Shown: positions 36,674 through 46,586 of the stretch, in pieces
How positions within the stretch are numbered: the stretch's first letter is position 1
Layout of the letters: each line of letters opens with the position of its first letter
Source: Corallococcus soli
Lineage (GTDB): Bacteria > Myxococcota > Myxococcia > Myxococcales > Myxococcaceae
Direction of reading: 5' to 3'
NCBI RefSeq assembly: GCF_014930455.1
Contig: NZ_JAAIYO010000001.1
Span: 682,001-746,000, forward strand
DNA length: 64,000 bases
Notes under the pieces: model-generated
What the model was told of the DNA's origin: nothing
The model's input: the letters and a program-made list of their open reading frames with translations, nothing else
The model's database searches: none
Translations under genes and position numbers: made by a program

Positions 36674-39600
36674 GTGATTTTGAGATTCGGAAGACTTTCC
36701 GTGGTGCTCGCATGCCTGGTGGGACCTGCCGCCTGTGATGACAGGGGGGCGGAAGAGGGCCCCGAGGATTTCCTGGTCCAGAGGGAGGCCGCGCTCGACG
36801 CAGGGGGCGTGGTGAAGCTGGAGTCGAACGTGTTGAAGGGCACGGTGCGGCTCACCAACGCGAATCCGCAGGTGCTGTCGCTCCTGGCGATGGACTCGGG
36901 GATCCACAGCCCGGGCAGCGTCTCCGTGTCGAGCACGTCCCCCACGGGCTTCAGTGCCAGCACCAGCGGTGTCGTGGTCGTCAACCCCTCGGAGTTCCGC
37001 TTCGAGATGCTGGTTGAAGCAGGCGCCGGAGGCGACCAGGGCGTTGTCTACGACCTCACCGCCAGCCGGGGGACTGCCTTGCCCGTCATGTCCGGGGTGA
37101 CGGTCCGGCCCGTCGCGGTGCAGCCCTCGCCCACGGAGGTCGAGGTCCAGCGCTGCATTGGCGTGGTCCGGTTCCAGTTCGGCAGGGATGCGGCCTGTGA
37201 GTCCCTCGCGACGGCCACGGAGGTCAGGCTCGACGGCGGCTCGGTGCTTCGTGACTGGGGTGCGGGGCTCCACACGGTCTACGTGCCTGGCGGCGCCAGC
37301 CGGACCGCGACGCTCGCCTACAACATCAGCACCCCCACGGGCCCGGTGAGGAGCACGCAGTCCGTGCAGCTCGCGGCTGGCTGCGATGAGATCGTCCGGA
37401 CGTGCATTCATGTGGGGACTCCCACCCCACCGGCGCTCGGAGGTTTGACCGGGGCGTTCGAGATCCACGGGGAGACGGCCTCCTCCAAGAGCCTCCTGTT
37501 CCGTGGGACCGCCGAAGCCCGGACCCTATCCCTGCCCGGCGGCTGGTCTCCCGCGAACAATGTCGGGAGCTGGTGGACGGTGCCAAACCTGTCAGTGGGA
37601 GAATATTCAATGTATGCCATGGCCGACCTGCGCTCGGGCCGGAACTTCACGCAGGTCAGGACGGCCTACTACGCCTTTCCCCTGTCCGTCGTTGAGGGCC
37701 CGCCGATGCCGCTGACACGGCAGGTGAATGGGCAGACACGTCACGCCTACGACATACACCCGGCCTATTTCTACGGCGCCGTTCATCTGGCGGACCCCTT
37801 CATGCGGCAGCATCCGGAGGCCTGGAGCTCCCTTCAGGCGCTCTACTTCGAGGGCGACCACGACAGCAACGGGGATGGCGTGCCAGACTCCCCAGTGATT
37901 GGCAGCAGGGGGACCTATTTCGATACAATCGGCTCGGGCGGTTCCAGCCGCACCGCCTTCCCTGGCGACTTCGATGCGAACCTTGGCGAGCTCGTCTCCA
38001 GCTATGAGCAGGTGCTGCCGGGGCCCTACGACCTGGCCGTTCTCGACTGGGCCCAGCAGGCGCTCATCCTGAGATTCTGGTCCGAGCCGACCGGCAGCGG
38101 CCCCTTCACCACCCGGCCCGGCCTGTACGACCCGGCGCGCTTTCGCTACGGCTCGCTCTCACTGCGCTCCACGATCGACGGTGGTAACAGCGCGGGTCGA
38201 CTCAATCCCGAGCAACGCTACCGCATCAATCACGAGTACTGTTTCAGTGAATTGCAAATCCAATACGCCGCGAGCGCGGGCCGCTTCTTCAATCCCTATG
38301 TGAAAGTGACTGGAAGCTACTCCGGCAAGGACTGGCGCAACCAGCCGGCGGCCTACGCGGTGATGTCAGGCGTCGCGTATGGGACGCCCGCGGTCTGGAA
38401 CACCCCGAACCCCGCCTCATACGCGCAGACGGGCGGGCAGATCTCCCTGGCGCTCCCGCAGGGAACCTTCAACCTCCAGCCCGGTGCCTTCATGGTGGGT
38501 GATTCGGGAGCGGTGAACGACGCCAGCTTCTCTCCCATCGGGGTGACGGTGGGCTGCGGACAGCGGCTCAAGCTGGTGCCCCCGCTGGCCGTGAGTCTGG
38601 CCTCCCTGGCGGGTTGCGCCGCCTCGGAATCCAAGCAGGTCTCCGGACAGGTGAAGAGCCGGCCCGCGGAGGTGGACCGCGTCTGGTATCGCCTCAACGG
38701 TGGTCCGGAGGTCACGCTCTGCACCGACTGTGGCTTTGATCCGACCTTCTCCTTCAACGTACCGCTCCAGACCTGCGACAACAGCATCCAGGTCTTCGCC
38801 TTCACGGAAGGGATGAGCGAGCCCGCGAGCTCCGTCGAACAGCTTGTCTGGGATGACCCGATGGATGGCCCGAGCTGCCCAGGCTCCTTCTGTGTCAATC
38901 GGCCTCCAGTGGCCCGCTGCAAGGGCGCCATCGTTCCGGCCGACAGCGCATGCAGCGGGTGTGGCGCGGTGAACGACGGCTCCTTCGACCCGGATCCGGG
39001 GGACACGGTGACCTGCGTGCAGACCCCCGCATGTCCGTACCCGCTGGGCTCGCACACCGCGACGCTGACGTGCACGGACAGCAGGGGGCTCACCTCGTCG
39101 TGCACGTCCACGGTGACGGTGCGGGACGAAACACCGCCCACCCTCGTCTGCCCCGTCCCCATCGTCGTCGAGGGCACGGGTCCGGAGGGCGCCACGGTGA
39201 CGCCCGGCGTGGCCACCGCGGGGGATGCCTGCGGGCCGCCCCTGGTCTCGGGCCCCGTGGCCGGCACCTACCCGGTGGGCACCACGCCGGTGACGTACAC
39301 CGCCACGGACGTCGGAAGGAATCAGACCTCCTGCGTCTCCACCATCCAGGTCACGGAGCCTCCGCCGCAGGAGGTGATGAACGTCACCCTGTGCAACCTG
39401 CCGCGCTACACGCGGGAGACGGCCCTCATGGCCTGCGGTTGGACCACGCCCCGTCCCGGAGGCGCGCCTGTCACGCACGTCTCCTTCCAGGTGGATGGTG
39501 GAGCGCCAGCGCCCGTGACACCGGACCTCAGCGGAGGCTTCGTCATCACCTGGCTCAACCTGGAGGAGGGCACCCATGTCGTCGAGCTGACCGCCACCGA

Positions 39601-39940
39601 CGCGAAGGGTGCTGTCACGCGCAAGCAGACGACGGTGACGGTGGACCTCTCGCCCCCCGTGCTCGCGATCCTCTCCCCGCTCGGTGACGAGACGCTCTCC
39701 AGCCCGGTGGTGACCGTGACCTCCTCCGTCCAGGACGCCACGCCCACGCGCGTGACGACCCAGTGGCTGGAGACGGGCATGGTGGACAGCGGTACGGGCA
39801 CGGTCACCCACACGGTGGACCTGATCAACCGCGGCTCCGTTCCGCTGCTGGTGGCCGCCACGGACGCGGCGGGAAACACCACGCAGCTCGTGATGCACAT
39901 CCACGTCGGGCCCGCTCAAGGGTTGCTGTTCACGCAATAA
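36674..39940 (+). CDS. Large lipoprotein with C-terminal HYR domains
   Basis: The product is about 1088 residues. GTG 36674 begins a lipoprotein signal with lipobox GPAAC; a longer ATG start at 36596 would place this signal internally. The first ~700 residues are beta-rich with no named domain. From ~740 there are two HYR-type modules (PPVARC, FDPDPGDTVTC, TLTCTDSRGLTSSC; then DETPPTLVCP, YPVGTTPVTYTATD), and the end has cadherin/Ig-like strands. HYR domains occur in adhesive extracellular proteins. The 37500-38500 part looks less GC-biased at third positions than neighbouring genes. Confidence 0.75.
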   Translation: MILRFGRLSVVLACLVGPAACDDRGAEEGPEDFLVQREAALDAGGVVKLESNVLKGTVRLTNANPQVLSLLAMDSGIHSPGSVSVSSTSPTGFSASTSGVVVVNPSEFRFEMLVEAGAGGDQGVVYDLTASRGTALPVMSGVTVRPVAVQPSPTEVEVQRCIGVVRFQFGRDAACESLATATEVRLDGGSVLRDWGAGLHTVYVPGGASRTATLAYNISTPTGPVRSTQSVQLAAGCDEIVRTCIHVGTPTPPALGGLTGAFEIHGETASSKSLLFRGTAEARTLSLPGGWSPANNVGSWWTVPNLSVGEYSMYAMADLRSGRNFTQVRTAYYAFPLSVVEGPPMPLTRQVNGQTRHAYDIHPAYFYGAVHLADPFMRQHPEAWSSLQALYFEGDHDSNGDGVPDSPVIGSRGTYFDTIGSGGSSRTAFPGDFDANLGELVSSYEQVLPGPYDLAVLDWAQQALILRFWSEPTGSGPFTTRPGLYDPARFRYGSLSLRSTIDGGNSAGRLNPEQRYRINHEYCFSELQIQYAASAGRFFNPYVKVTGSYSGKDWRNQPAAYAVMSGVAYGTPAVWNTPNPASYAQTGGQISLALPQGTFNLQPGAFMVGDSGAVNDASFSPIGVTVGCGQRLKLVPPLAVSLASLAGCAASESKQVSGQVKSRPAEVDRVWYRLNGGPEVTLCTDCGFDPTFSFNVPLQTCDNSIQVFAFTEGMSEPASSVEQLVWDDPMDGPSCPGSFCVNRPPVARCKGAIVPADSACSGCGAVNDGSFDPDPGDTVTCVQTPACPYPLGSHTATLTCTDSRGLTSSCTSTVTVRDETPPTLVCPVPIVVEGTGPEGATVTPGVATAGDACGPPLVSGPVAGTYPVGTTPVTYTATDVGRNQTSCVSTIQVTEPPPQEVMNVTLCNLPRYTRETALMACGWTTPRPGGAPVTHVSFQVDGGAPAPVTPDLSGGFVITWLNLEEGTHVVELTATDAKGAVTRKQTTVTVDLSPPVLAILSPLGDETLSSPVVTVTSSVQDATPTRVTTQWLETGMVDSGTGTVTHTVDLINRGSVPLLVAATDAAGNTTQLVMHIHVGPAQGLLFTQ

Positions 39941-40038
39941 GCGCCCGCGCGCGGTCCCTGGTAAGCTTGTATTCCATGAAATGCTGTTCCATGGCAGGCT
40001 GGCGCCGTGTGATTCCCTCTCACGGAAGGTCCTGCTGG

Positions 40039-41124
40039 ATGAACATGCTTCGTGCGACACGATGGGGGTTGGCGGTGTGTGGCCTGGGCCTGTGGGCTGC
40101 TTGCGGCGAGCCGGAGCCCGCGCCAGCTCCTGACACGGCTCCTGTTGTCGCGGCGGAGGGCCCTGGAGGCGTTCGCGCGGCCGGCGCCACGGGGCTGCTC
40201 CCTGCCTGGGGCGCCCCGCTGTGGCAGGACGAGTTCGACGGCACCGACCTGAAGCCGTGGTGGTACAAGATGCCGCACACCTACGCGGCGGGGAACAGCG
40301 AGTCGCAGTGGTACCGACCGGAGAACCTGGAGGTCTCGGCGGGGACGCTGAAGATCCACTCCCGGCGCCAGGACTACCTCGGGTCCACGACCCAGGCGCC
40401 TGCGATGCCCTTCACCAGCCCGGATGGCATCAACCGGGCCACGCCCAGGACGGGCCTCCCCGCGGGCAAGCGCTACTTCACCTCCGGGATGATCAACACC
40501 CGCGAGGGCAACCCGGCCACGTACTTCCCGCTCTATGGCAAGTATGAGATTCGCGCCCGGCTGCCGCATGGGCAGGGCCTGCTGCCCGCCTTCTGGTTGC
40601 GTCGCAAGGGCGGGGCCTCCTCCGGGGAGGTCGACGTCATGGAGTACTTCTTCAACTACCGGCCGGGACGCGGGAAGTTCTCGCTGCACTTCCCCAACAC
40701 GCTCGGGGTGAACACGACGCAGCAACTGGTGACGTTCGAGCCCGCCGCGCCGGGGACTGGCGGCTGGCACACCTGGTCGGTGGAGATCACCCCGGCGGGC
40801 GACCCGCTCACCGGCCCCATCGACTTCAAGGCGTTCCTGGACGGGGTCCAGTACGGCGGCTACCAGCTGACCGATGCGGCGACCCTGGCGATGCTGCGTC
40901 AGCCGGGCGCGAACTCGACCTGGGACATCTGTCTGAACACGGCCGTCGGCGGCAAGTGGGTGGGCGAACCGGATCAGCAACTGGGCTACCTCCCCATGGT
41001 CCACCGCTGCTCGCGGACGCAGGCCGCCCCGGGCACCACCGGCTGCGCCACCACCGACCTGTTCTTCGTGTCGCTGCCCGCGGTGTTTGAAATCGACTAC
41101 GTCCGCGTCTACTCCCTGCCCTGA
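40039..41124 (+). CDS. GH16-family glycoside hydrolase lipoprotein
   Basis: The 361-residue protein has a lipoprotein signal (WAACG lipobox) and a concanavalin-fold catalytic domain from ~60. The GH16 active-site motif reads GEVDVMEYF, with Glu197 nucleophile, Asp199 and Glu202 acid/base, all present. Other landmarks are WQDEFDG, YGKYEIRARLPHGQGLLPAF and FEIDYVRVYS. The family hydrolyses beta-1,3/1,4-glucans, agar or related polymers; laminarinase-like activity against fungal or algal walls is plausible. GGAAGGT lies about nine bases before ATG 40039. Confidence 0.9.
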   Translation: MNMLRATRWGLAVCGLGLWAACGEPEPAPAPDTAPVVAAEGPGGVRAAGATGLLPAWGAPLWQDEFDGTDLKPWWYKMPHTYAAGNSESQWYRPENLEVSAGTLKIHSRRQDYLGSTTQAPAMPFTSPDGINRATPRTGLPAGKRYFTSGMINTREGNPATYFPLYGKYEIRARLPHGQGLLPAFWLRRKGGASSGEVDVMEYFFNYRPGRGKFSLHFPNTLGVNTTQQLVTFEPAAPGTGGWHTWSVEITPAGDPLTGPIDFKAFLDGVQYGGYQLTDAATLAMLRQPGANSTWDICLNTAVGGKWVGEPDQQLGYLPMVHRCSRTQAAPGTTGCATTDLFFVSLPAVFEIDYVRVYSLP

Positions 41125-41154
41125 GCAGGCTTGGGGAGGACAGCGGGCCTCTGG

Positions 41155-44100
41155 TCAGCCTACCCAGTGGACGAAAGCCTTGAGTGACCAGATACGGCCG
41201 AAGCTCGAAGCAGAGCTTCTGTCTGCTTGCTGGTCTGCGGATTGGAGTGCGTGGAGCGCCAGGGATGGGTCCTGATCCCCGGCCAATGCATCGAGGACGG
41301 CATTCCCTACCTGGAATGCCGTTCCCAACCGCACGTCCCAGAGGGGGGCTATGATGCGCCGGGCACCGCTTGCCAGGAATGCGCCGGCCAGTCCTGCGGC
41401 ACGGTGAAGCCAGCTGCCCACTTGTCCCGTCTCGCACGAGAGAAGCACAACGGTGGCGCCCGCGATGCGCCGGGGATCCGCACCCACCTGCTCCAGTGCC
41501 AGCTCCGAGTCTGAGCCTGTCTCGTCGAGGAGCTGGAGCGTTGCCTTGCGAGGACCCTCGACCCCTCCATGGCAGAGGATCACGACTACGTCCGCCTCCG
41601 CGAGCTCGCGCAGGACATCCTGTGCCGATGCCGGTCGCTCCACGATCCCAGGGCATGTCAGTTTGAGCGCCGTCCCGAACTTCGACCCCTGACTCAGTAG
41701 CGCGCGTGGTTTTCCGGAAGCGGCCACGCGCTGTGCCAGATGCGCGCCGAGCTTGACCGCACTTTTAAGGTCCCCCCGGCGGCCGGGGCCGGGATCGGCG
41801 ACCGCGATGAGTGTGCATCGGGGACGCTCCGGAAAGGGGCGCGCCTCCAAAGCGAGCCTCGTTCCCAGGGAGACAGGCGTGGAGGGCCAGAGATCCACCG
41901 GCGCCAGCAAGCGCAGCGGTCCTGCGGGAATCCAGAGCAGGTGCGTGGGGGCAGGTGGAAGCAGGAACTGAAGGGATGGAAGCAGGTGCGTCCGGGCCCA
42001 GGCCAGGAGGTCCCGGTAGGGTTGCCCGCCCTCATCCACACCCATCGCCTGGGCCACCGCGCGCTCTTCCACGGGGATCGCGTCGACCCGGAGTTCCGCC
42101 ACCATCACCCGAGGCTGCTCCGGGCTTTCGAGGGCCACTACCATCGTTCCCAGGCTTCCGCTGACAAGTGCAACAGCGGCCGAGCCGGGCCGTGACCTCA
42201 ACCAGTTCCACGTCCCGGACAGGTCTGGCTCTCCGCGAAGGAAGGAGGGCTCGGTGAGGCGCACCTTTTCCAAGGCCCGCGCCACGCCGCCAGGCGTTCC
42301 TCCGCGAAGAGCCTCAAGCCATTCCACCCAGTCCCCGGAGGGAACTCGGGCGGGACGGGACATTCTGCCCGCCAGGGTGCGTTGGAACGCGCCCGATGCC
42401 CGCGCAAGCCAGCGAAGGACGCGCTCCGCCGAGTCTCCGGTCAGCACGAAGGAGAGCCCTGCGCTGCCGCTGGCGCTCTGCTCGTTCAGCGCGCGGGCCA
42501 GCACGGTCCCTACGTCGGCGGTGACCTGGGCCTCTTCAAATGCCGATGCCTCGTCCACCAGCAGGAAGGGCCGGGCTTCATCGAGCGCGACCCAGGCGCG
42601 CTCGGCGGTGGGCTCAATGTGCCTGGGCTCTTGAGTCAGGAGGGAGAGCCGGAGCAGCCCGAGGGCGGATTGGGCGAGCCGCTCGCCTTTCCCCCATCGC
42701 CGGGCCGCCGCGATAGCGCTGTCGAGCGCTTGCGCTCCGCGAACCCACAGCTCATGGGGCCAGGGGTCGGAATCGGGCCGGCATTCCAGGACCCGCACTA
42801 TGGCCTGCCCCATTTCATCGGTGGTCTCCCAATGGAATCCGGGATGGGCCTCCAGTGTCCGGATCTGAAGCACCTGTTCGCACAGCAGCAATCCCGCGAT
42901 GACGGCCTTCGTTTCCATGCTTCCCGTGTGGCGGTCCGGCGCCATCAGGTGCAGGGCGAAGTTGTGGGCGGTCATTGCCCAGTTGAAAGGCTGGGCCTCT
43001 CGGTCCTGTCCCTCCAGACGCTGGCTCCACAGCCCAATGGCCTCGGCGCGCCGCCCTGCTCGGACGGCGATCTCCGCGAGGCAGAGGGCCTGGAAGTTCT
43101 CCACCGAAAACCGTCGCAGTTCGGGGACATCCTCCCATGGCATCGACTCGAAGTGCGTCCGCGCTTCGGCAAGCAGCGCGTCACCCTCAGGAGAGCGGCG
43201 TCGCGAGCCCAGGCGCGTGAGTTCCACCGCGAGGTTGCCCTTCGCGAGCACCTGCTCCGAGGAACCGCGAGCCACCGAGACGCGTGCGCGCGCGGCCTTG
43301 AGGCCCTCATCGTATTCGGGCTCGCTGCCTCCTGTGCGAAGCTCCGCCCGGACCTCCGCGAGGTTCGTGCGCATGATGGCTTCGCCGTCCTCCATACCCA
43401 GGTGCTCGTAGTGGCGAAGACATTCCTCGTAGAGCTTGGCGGCCTCGCGCAGGTGGGCATCCCGGTCCCCGTCCGTCCGGTAGCGCGTCGCTCGTGCGAA
43501 GCATTGCAGCGCATCCAGGGAAACGGCTGGGCTCACCGCAGGGTCGTCGAGCACCTCGCGACACAGCCGCGCTGCCCGGGAGAAATCCGCGATGGGGTGG
43601 TCATGGACATCCAAGGGCGTCCAGACGCGAACCAGCTCCAGGATGAGGAAGTGGCGTGCCTCCGGACTGGAAATGGCCCGGCTCAGACGCTCGGCTTCCT
43701 CAATGGTGGACAACGTTTCCTGAACGCTCGCATGTCCCAAACCCGCGAGGTGCGTGAGCAGCTTCGCGCGTGCCGCGCAGAGCCCTGGGCGCTCCTCGGC
43801 GTCGGTGACGTGAAGCAATCGCTCCGCGCGTGCCCGCAGGGAAGAAGGTGTTCGTTCTTCCGGCGGTGACTCCTGGGCCAGGATGGCTTGGGCCAGTGGG
43901 CTGGAGGGATCCAGCGACAGTTCAGCGATGAGGTCCTTCGCCCGCTTCAATGGGTGCGTTTCCCGGACATAGGCGGCGACTGCTGGTTGCTGGACGGAGG
44001 CGACTCCGATGCGCATCCACTCCTCCGGAACGGGTCCTTTCTGGCCACGCTTCGCGCGGGCGGCCTTCTCTGCCAACCTCGGGTGGAGCCGACCAAGCTC

Positions 44101-46497
44101 ATCGAGCCGCCGGTGGAGCGACCCATCTCGCCGCCGATGGGGAATGAGCTGAGCCATGAGGCTGATCAATTGATCGGCCAAGGCCAGCCGGTTCCGCTCA
44201 TCTCCGCAGCGCAACGCCTCCTCGAGCCGGGCGATGGCACGCGTCAGGCGCTCCTCGTCCGGACGCTCCGGCTGCTCAAGTTCCGCCTGGGCGGCGGACA
44301 CGAGGGTCTCGGCTTCGTAAGGGCCCCCTTCCCGGAGCTTGAGGGCATGCTCCAACAACCGCAGGGCCTGCACGGCATCGCCCGGGGCGAGGCGCAAGAG
44401 CAGGGCATCCGCGGTGACCTTCGAGAGCCTCGCGGCTTCAAGCGGATTGGGGGCTCCCAGACTCCGAGCCTGCTCGTAGAGGCCCAGGGCGCGCTCGACC
44501 TCGGGTGCGGGACCCTCCCGGAAGGCGTTGCCCGTGGTGATGAGGAGGGCGAAGAGGAGGGGATCTGGAATCTGGACGCGGGTGATCTCTTCCATGGCCT
44601 TGAGGAGGATCTGGCGTGCCTCCTCCAGGATGTGTTCGCGGCGTCCTTCCAGGGGATGAAGCACCTGAAGCGCGTTCAGTCGTTCGACGCCCTTGAAGAA
44701 GCCTGCTTCGAGCCGTTCCTCAGGGGTGCGCGCTGCGGCGAGGAGCGCATTCGCGGCGTGCGAATAGGGCGTTTCCTCTCCCCACGCCCTGGTCTGGGCG
44801 AGAAGCTGCACCCTCAGACGCAACAAGGAGAAGCTCGGCTCGCGAGCCACCGCACGCTCCACGCGTTCAAGCAGGCGGGGGCCCACTGCCCCCACCGGCC
44901 CAAGCGCCGCGAGGAGGGCTAGAAGCTCGCGGCCCGTCATGGAGGCGCGAAGCATGATTTCGAGCAGCCAGTCCAGACACTCCTCCGCGCGATCCGGACG
45001 GGCCGTCATGAGATGGGGCAGGAACGTCAGCTCTTGCTCATCGAAAGAAATGGCCTTGGAAGGAGGCCGTCCCTGGGCAAGCTCGACCACCCACGCGGGC
45101 ACCTCATCGAAGGGACCCCGCCGGTCACCCATGGAATCCGGCGAAGCCGTGTCACTGGCAGCTTGGCTTCGCTGACGGACCCACCGAAGGCGCGACTGGA
45201 TTGCTTGCGTTTCCGCAGAGTCAGTCGCACCGCAAAGCAATCGCTCGGCGATGGTGAGGGCTCGCGGAAGCGTGAGCGGTCCTGGATGGAGCAGGATGGA
45301 TGCGGCCTCCCTCCGATGGCGGTCCAATTCCTCTTCAGGAAGAGGCAGGGCCTGCTCGAACCAGAGCGCCAGGGCGATCTGCTCAGGCGTGGACATGGCG
45401 GCGCCGGAGGCAAGCTGCGACATGCGGATCGACGCGAGGACCCGTGCGTTGACCTCTCTCGCGGAGGCGCTGCTGGCCAGGACCTCCGCCGCATGCTCTG
45501 CGTGACGCCAAGCCCGGTCCAGTACCTTCCGCTCGCCCCTCGCGCTCTTCCAAAGCGCCGCTGCCAGGTCCGAACGCATCGATGGATCGTCATCCTCGCC
45601 CACCAACAGCCGCTCCACCACGTCGCAGACCTGGAGGCGCTCGTCGTGGGCCTGCTCGTCGAGGAGGGCCATCAACAGCCCCGCGGTCCGCAGCTGCTCG
45701 GAGTGGGTCGTATCCTTCGGCAGCTTCCGCCGTAGCAGCTCCAGCGCTTCGCTCGCACGTCCCTCGCTGGCGAGGAGTCGCGCACGGACAATGGGCTTGA
45801 TGCGTAGGCGGTTCGTTCCGTCCAGCAGTTCACTGCGGAGGTCTCCGGGAAGCTGCTCCGCTTGGTTCATCAGGAGGATGGCAAGCTGCTGCTCCAGGGG
45901 GACATTGAGCTGCAGGGTGTCCTGGGCATAGCTCCTCATCACGTCGAGCACCTCCTCCGCCAAGCGTCCGCCGTTACGCTCGGGCCCCAAGCGCAGCAAC
46001 AGCAGGAGTTTCTCGAAAGGAGTGCCTACCACTTCCCGTTCCGCAGACCGCAGGCGTTCGGGCCAGCGTCGGACATCGCCGGACAGCTCTTCCAGTTCGG
46101 CCAGACGCACCGATGCCAATGCAAGGTGTCCCGGGAGGCCCACCGCCCGCGCATCCTCAATGGCTCGTGTGAGCTGGGCAGCCGCATCGCCGTGACGCTC
46201 AAGGCAGGCATATGCGGTAGCCAACGTCATGCGGGTCTGAATGCGCGATTGGCTGGGGGCGTCGGGCGCGAGCAGCCCCAGGGCCTCTTCCAGATGCCCC
46301 ACGGCAGCAGCACCGTCTTCCGATTCCAACAGGGCCTGACCGAGCACGTCATGCGCGCGGGCGCGCTCCCCCGGGAGGGCACCCGCCGGCTGCTCCTGGA
46401 GCGCCTCTCGCGCCAACTGGACGGCTTGCGCTGGCATCCGCTTGCCCAGGAGCCCTTCTGCGAGGTCCAACTTCCTCGTCGTTCCGGCGTCCGTCAT
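41155..46497 (-). CDS. TPR-CHAT caspase-like protease, 1780 aa
   Basis: Most of the protein is an array of TPR/helical repeats (~1-1400; e.g. LPGERARAHDVLGQALLESEDGAAA). The C-terminal ~350 residues form a CHAT peptidase domain: VVILCHGGVEG gives the catalytic His1643, VVLLSCETGQVG gives the catalytic Cys1688, and FLASGARRIIAPLWDV follows. Both residues are intact. TPR-CHAT proteins are activated by a bound partner, as in the type III CRISPR Craspase. GGGGGAG lies just before the ATG. It is the last gene of the CHAT/MBL/CHAT operon, 89 bases below the MBL gene. No nucleotide-binding motif was found. Confidence 0.9.
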   Translation of the reverse strand: MTDAGTTRKLDLAEGLLGKRMPAQAVQLAREALQEQPAGALPGERARAHDVLGQALLESEDGAAAVGHLEEALGLLAPDAPSQSRIQTRMTLATAYACLERHGDAAAQLTRAIEDARAVGLPGHLALASVRLAELEELSGDVRRWPERLRSAEREVVGTPFEKLLLLLRLGPERNGGRLAEEVLDVMRSYAQDTLQLNVPLEQQLAILLMNQAEQLPGDLRSELLDGTNRLRIKPIVRARLLASEGRASEALELLRRKLPKDTTHSEQLRTAGLLMALLDEQAHDERLQVCDVVERLLVGEDDDPSMRSDLAAALWKSARGERKVLDRAWRHAEHAAEVLASSASAREVNARVLASIRMSQLASGAAMSTPEQIALALWFEQALPLPEEELDRHRREAASILLHPGPLTLPRALTIAERLLCGATDSAETQAIQSRLRWVRQRSQAASDTASPDSMGDRRGPFDEVPAWVVELAQGRPPSKAISFDEQELTFLPHLMTARPDRAEECLDWLLEIMLRASMTGRELLALLAALGPVGAVGPRLLERVERAVAREPSFSLLRLRVQLLAQTRAWGEETPYSHAANALLAAARTPEERLEAGFFKGVERLNALQVLHPLEGRREHILEEARQILLKAMEEITRVQIPDPLLFALLITTGNAFREGPAPEVERALGLYEQARSLGAPNPLEAARLSKVTADALLLRLAPGDAVQALRLLEHALKLREGGPYEAETLVSAAQAELEQPERPDEERLTRAIARLEEALRCGDERNRLALADQLISLMAQLIPHRRRDGSLHRRLDELGRLHPRLAEKAARAKRGQKGPVPEEWMRIGVASVQQPAVAAYVRETHPLKRAKDLIAELSLDPSSPLAQAILAQESPPEERTPSSLRARAERLLHVTDAEERPGLCAARAKLLTHLAGLGHASVQETLSTIEEAERLSRAISSPEARHFLILELVRVWTPLDVHDHPIADFSRAARLCREVLDDPAVSPAVSLDALQCFARATRYRTDGDRDAHLREAAKLYEECLRHYEHLGMEDGEAIMRTNLAEVRAELRTGGSEPEYDEGLKAARARVSVARGSSEQVLAKGNLAVELTRLGSRRRSPEGDALLAEARTHFESMPWEDVPELRRFSVENFQALCLAEIAVRAGRRAEAIGLWSQRLEGQDREAQPFNWAMTAHNFALHLMAPDRHTGSMETKAVIAGLLLCEQVLQIRTLEAHPGFHWETTDEMGQAIVRVLECRPDSDPWPHELWVRGAQALDSAIAAARRWGKGERLAQSALGLLRLSLLTQEPRHIEPTAERAWVALDEARPFLLVDEASAFEEAQVTADVGTVLARALNEQSASGSAGLSFVLTGDSAERVLRWLARASGAFQRTLAGRMSRPARVPSGDWVEWLEALRGGTPGGVARALEKVRLTEPSFLRGEPDLSGTWNWLRSRPGSAAVALVSGSLGTMVVALESPEQPRVMVAELRVDAIPVEERAVAQAMGVDEGGQPYRDLLAWARTHLLPSLQFLLPPAPTHLLWIPAGPLRLLAPVDLWPSTPVSLGTRLALEARPFPERPRCTLIAVADPGPGRRGDLKSAVKLGAHLAQRVAASGKPRALLSQGSKFGTALKLTCPGIVERPASAQDVLRELAEADVVVILCHGGVEGPRKATLQLLDETGSDSELALEQVGADPRRIAGATVVLLSCETGQVGSWLHRAAGLAGAFLASGARRIIAPLWDVRLGTAFQVGNAVLDALAGDQDPSLALHALQSADQQADRSSASSFGRIWSLKAFVHWVG

Positions 46498-46586
46498 GTG
46501 CTCCCCCGGTGCTGCGATTGGCGCCGCCAGATTCCCGTGGCGTGCGCGCGCGTGTCAGGAAGTCGCGTGGGTTCGCGAAGAACCGT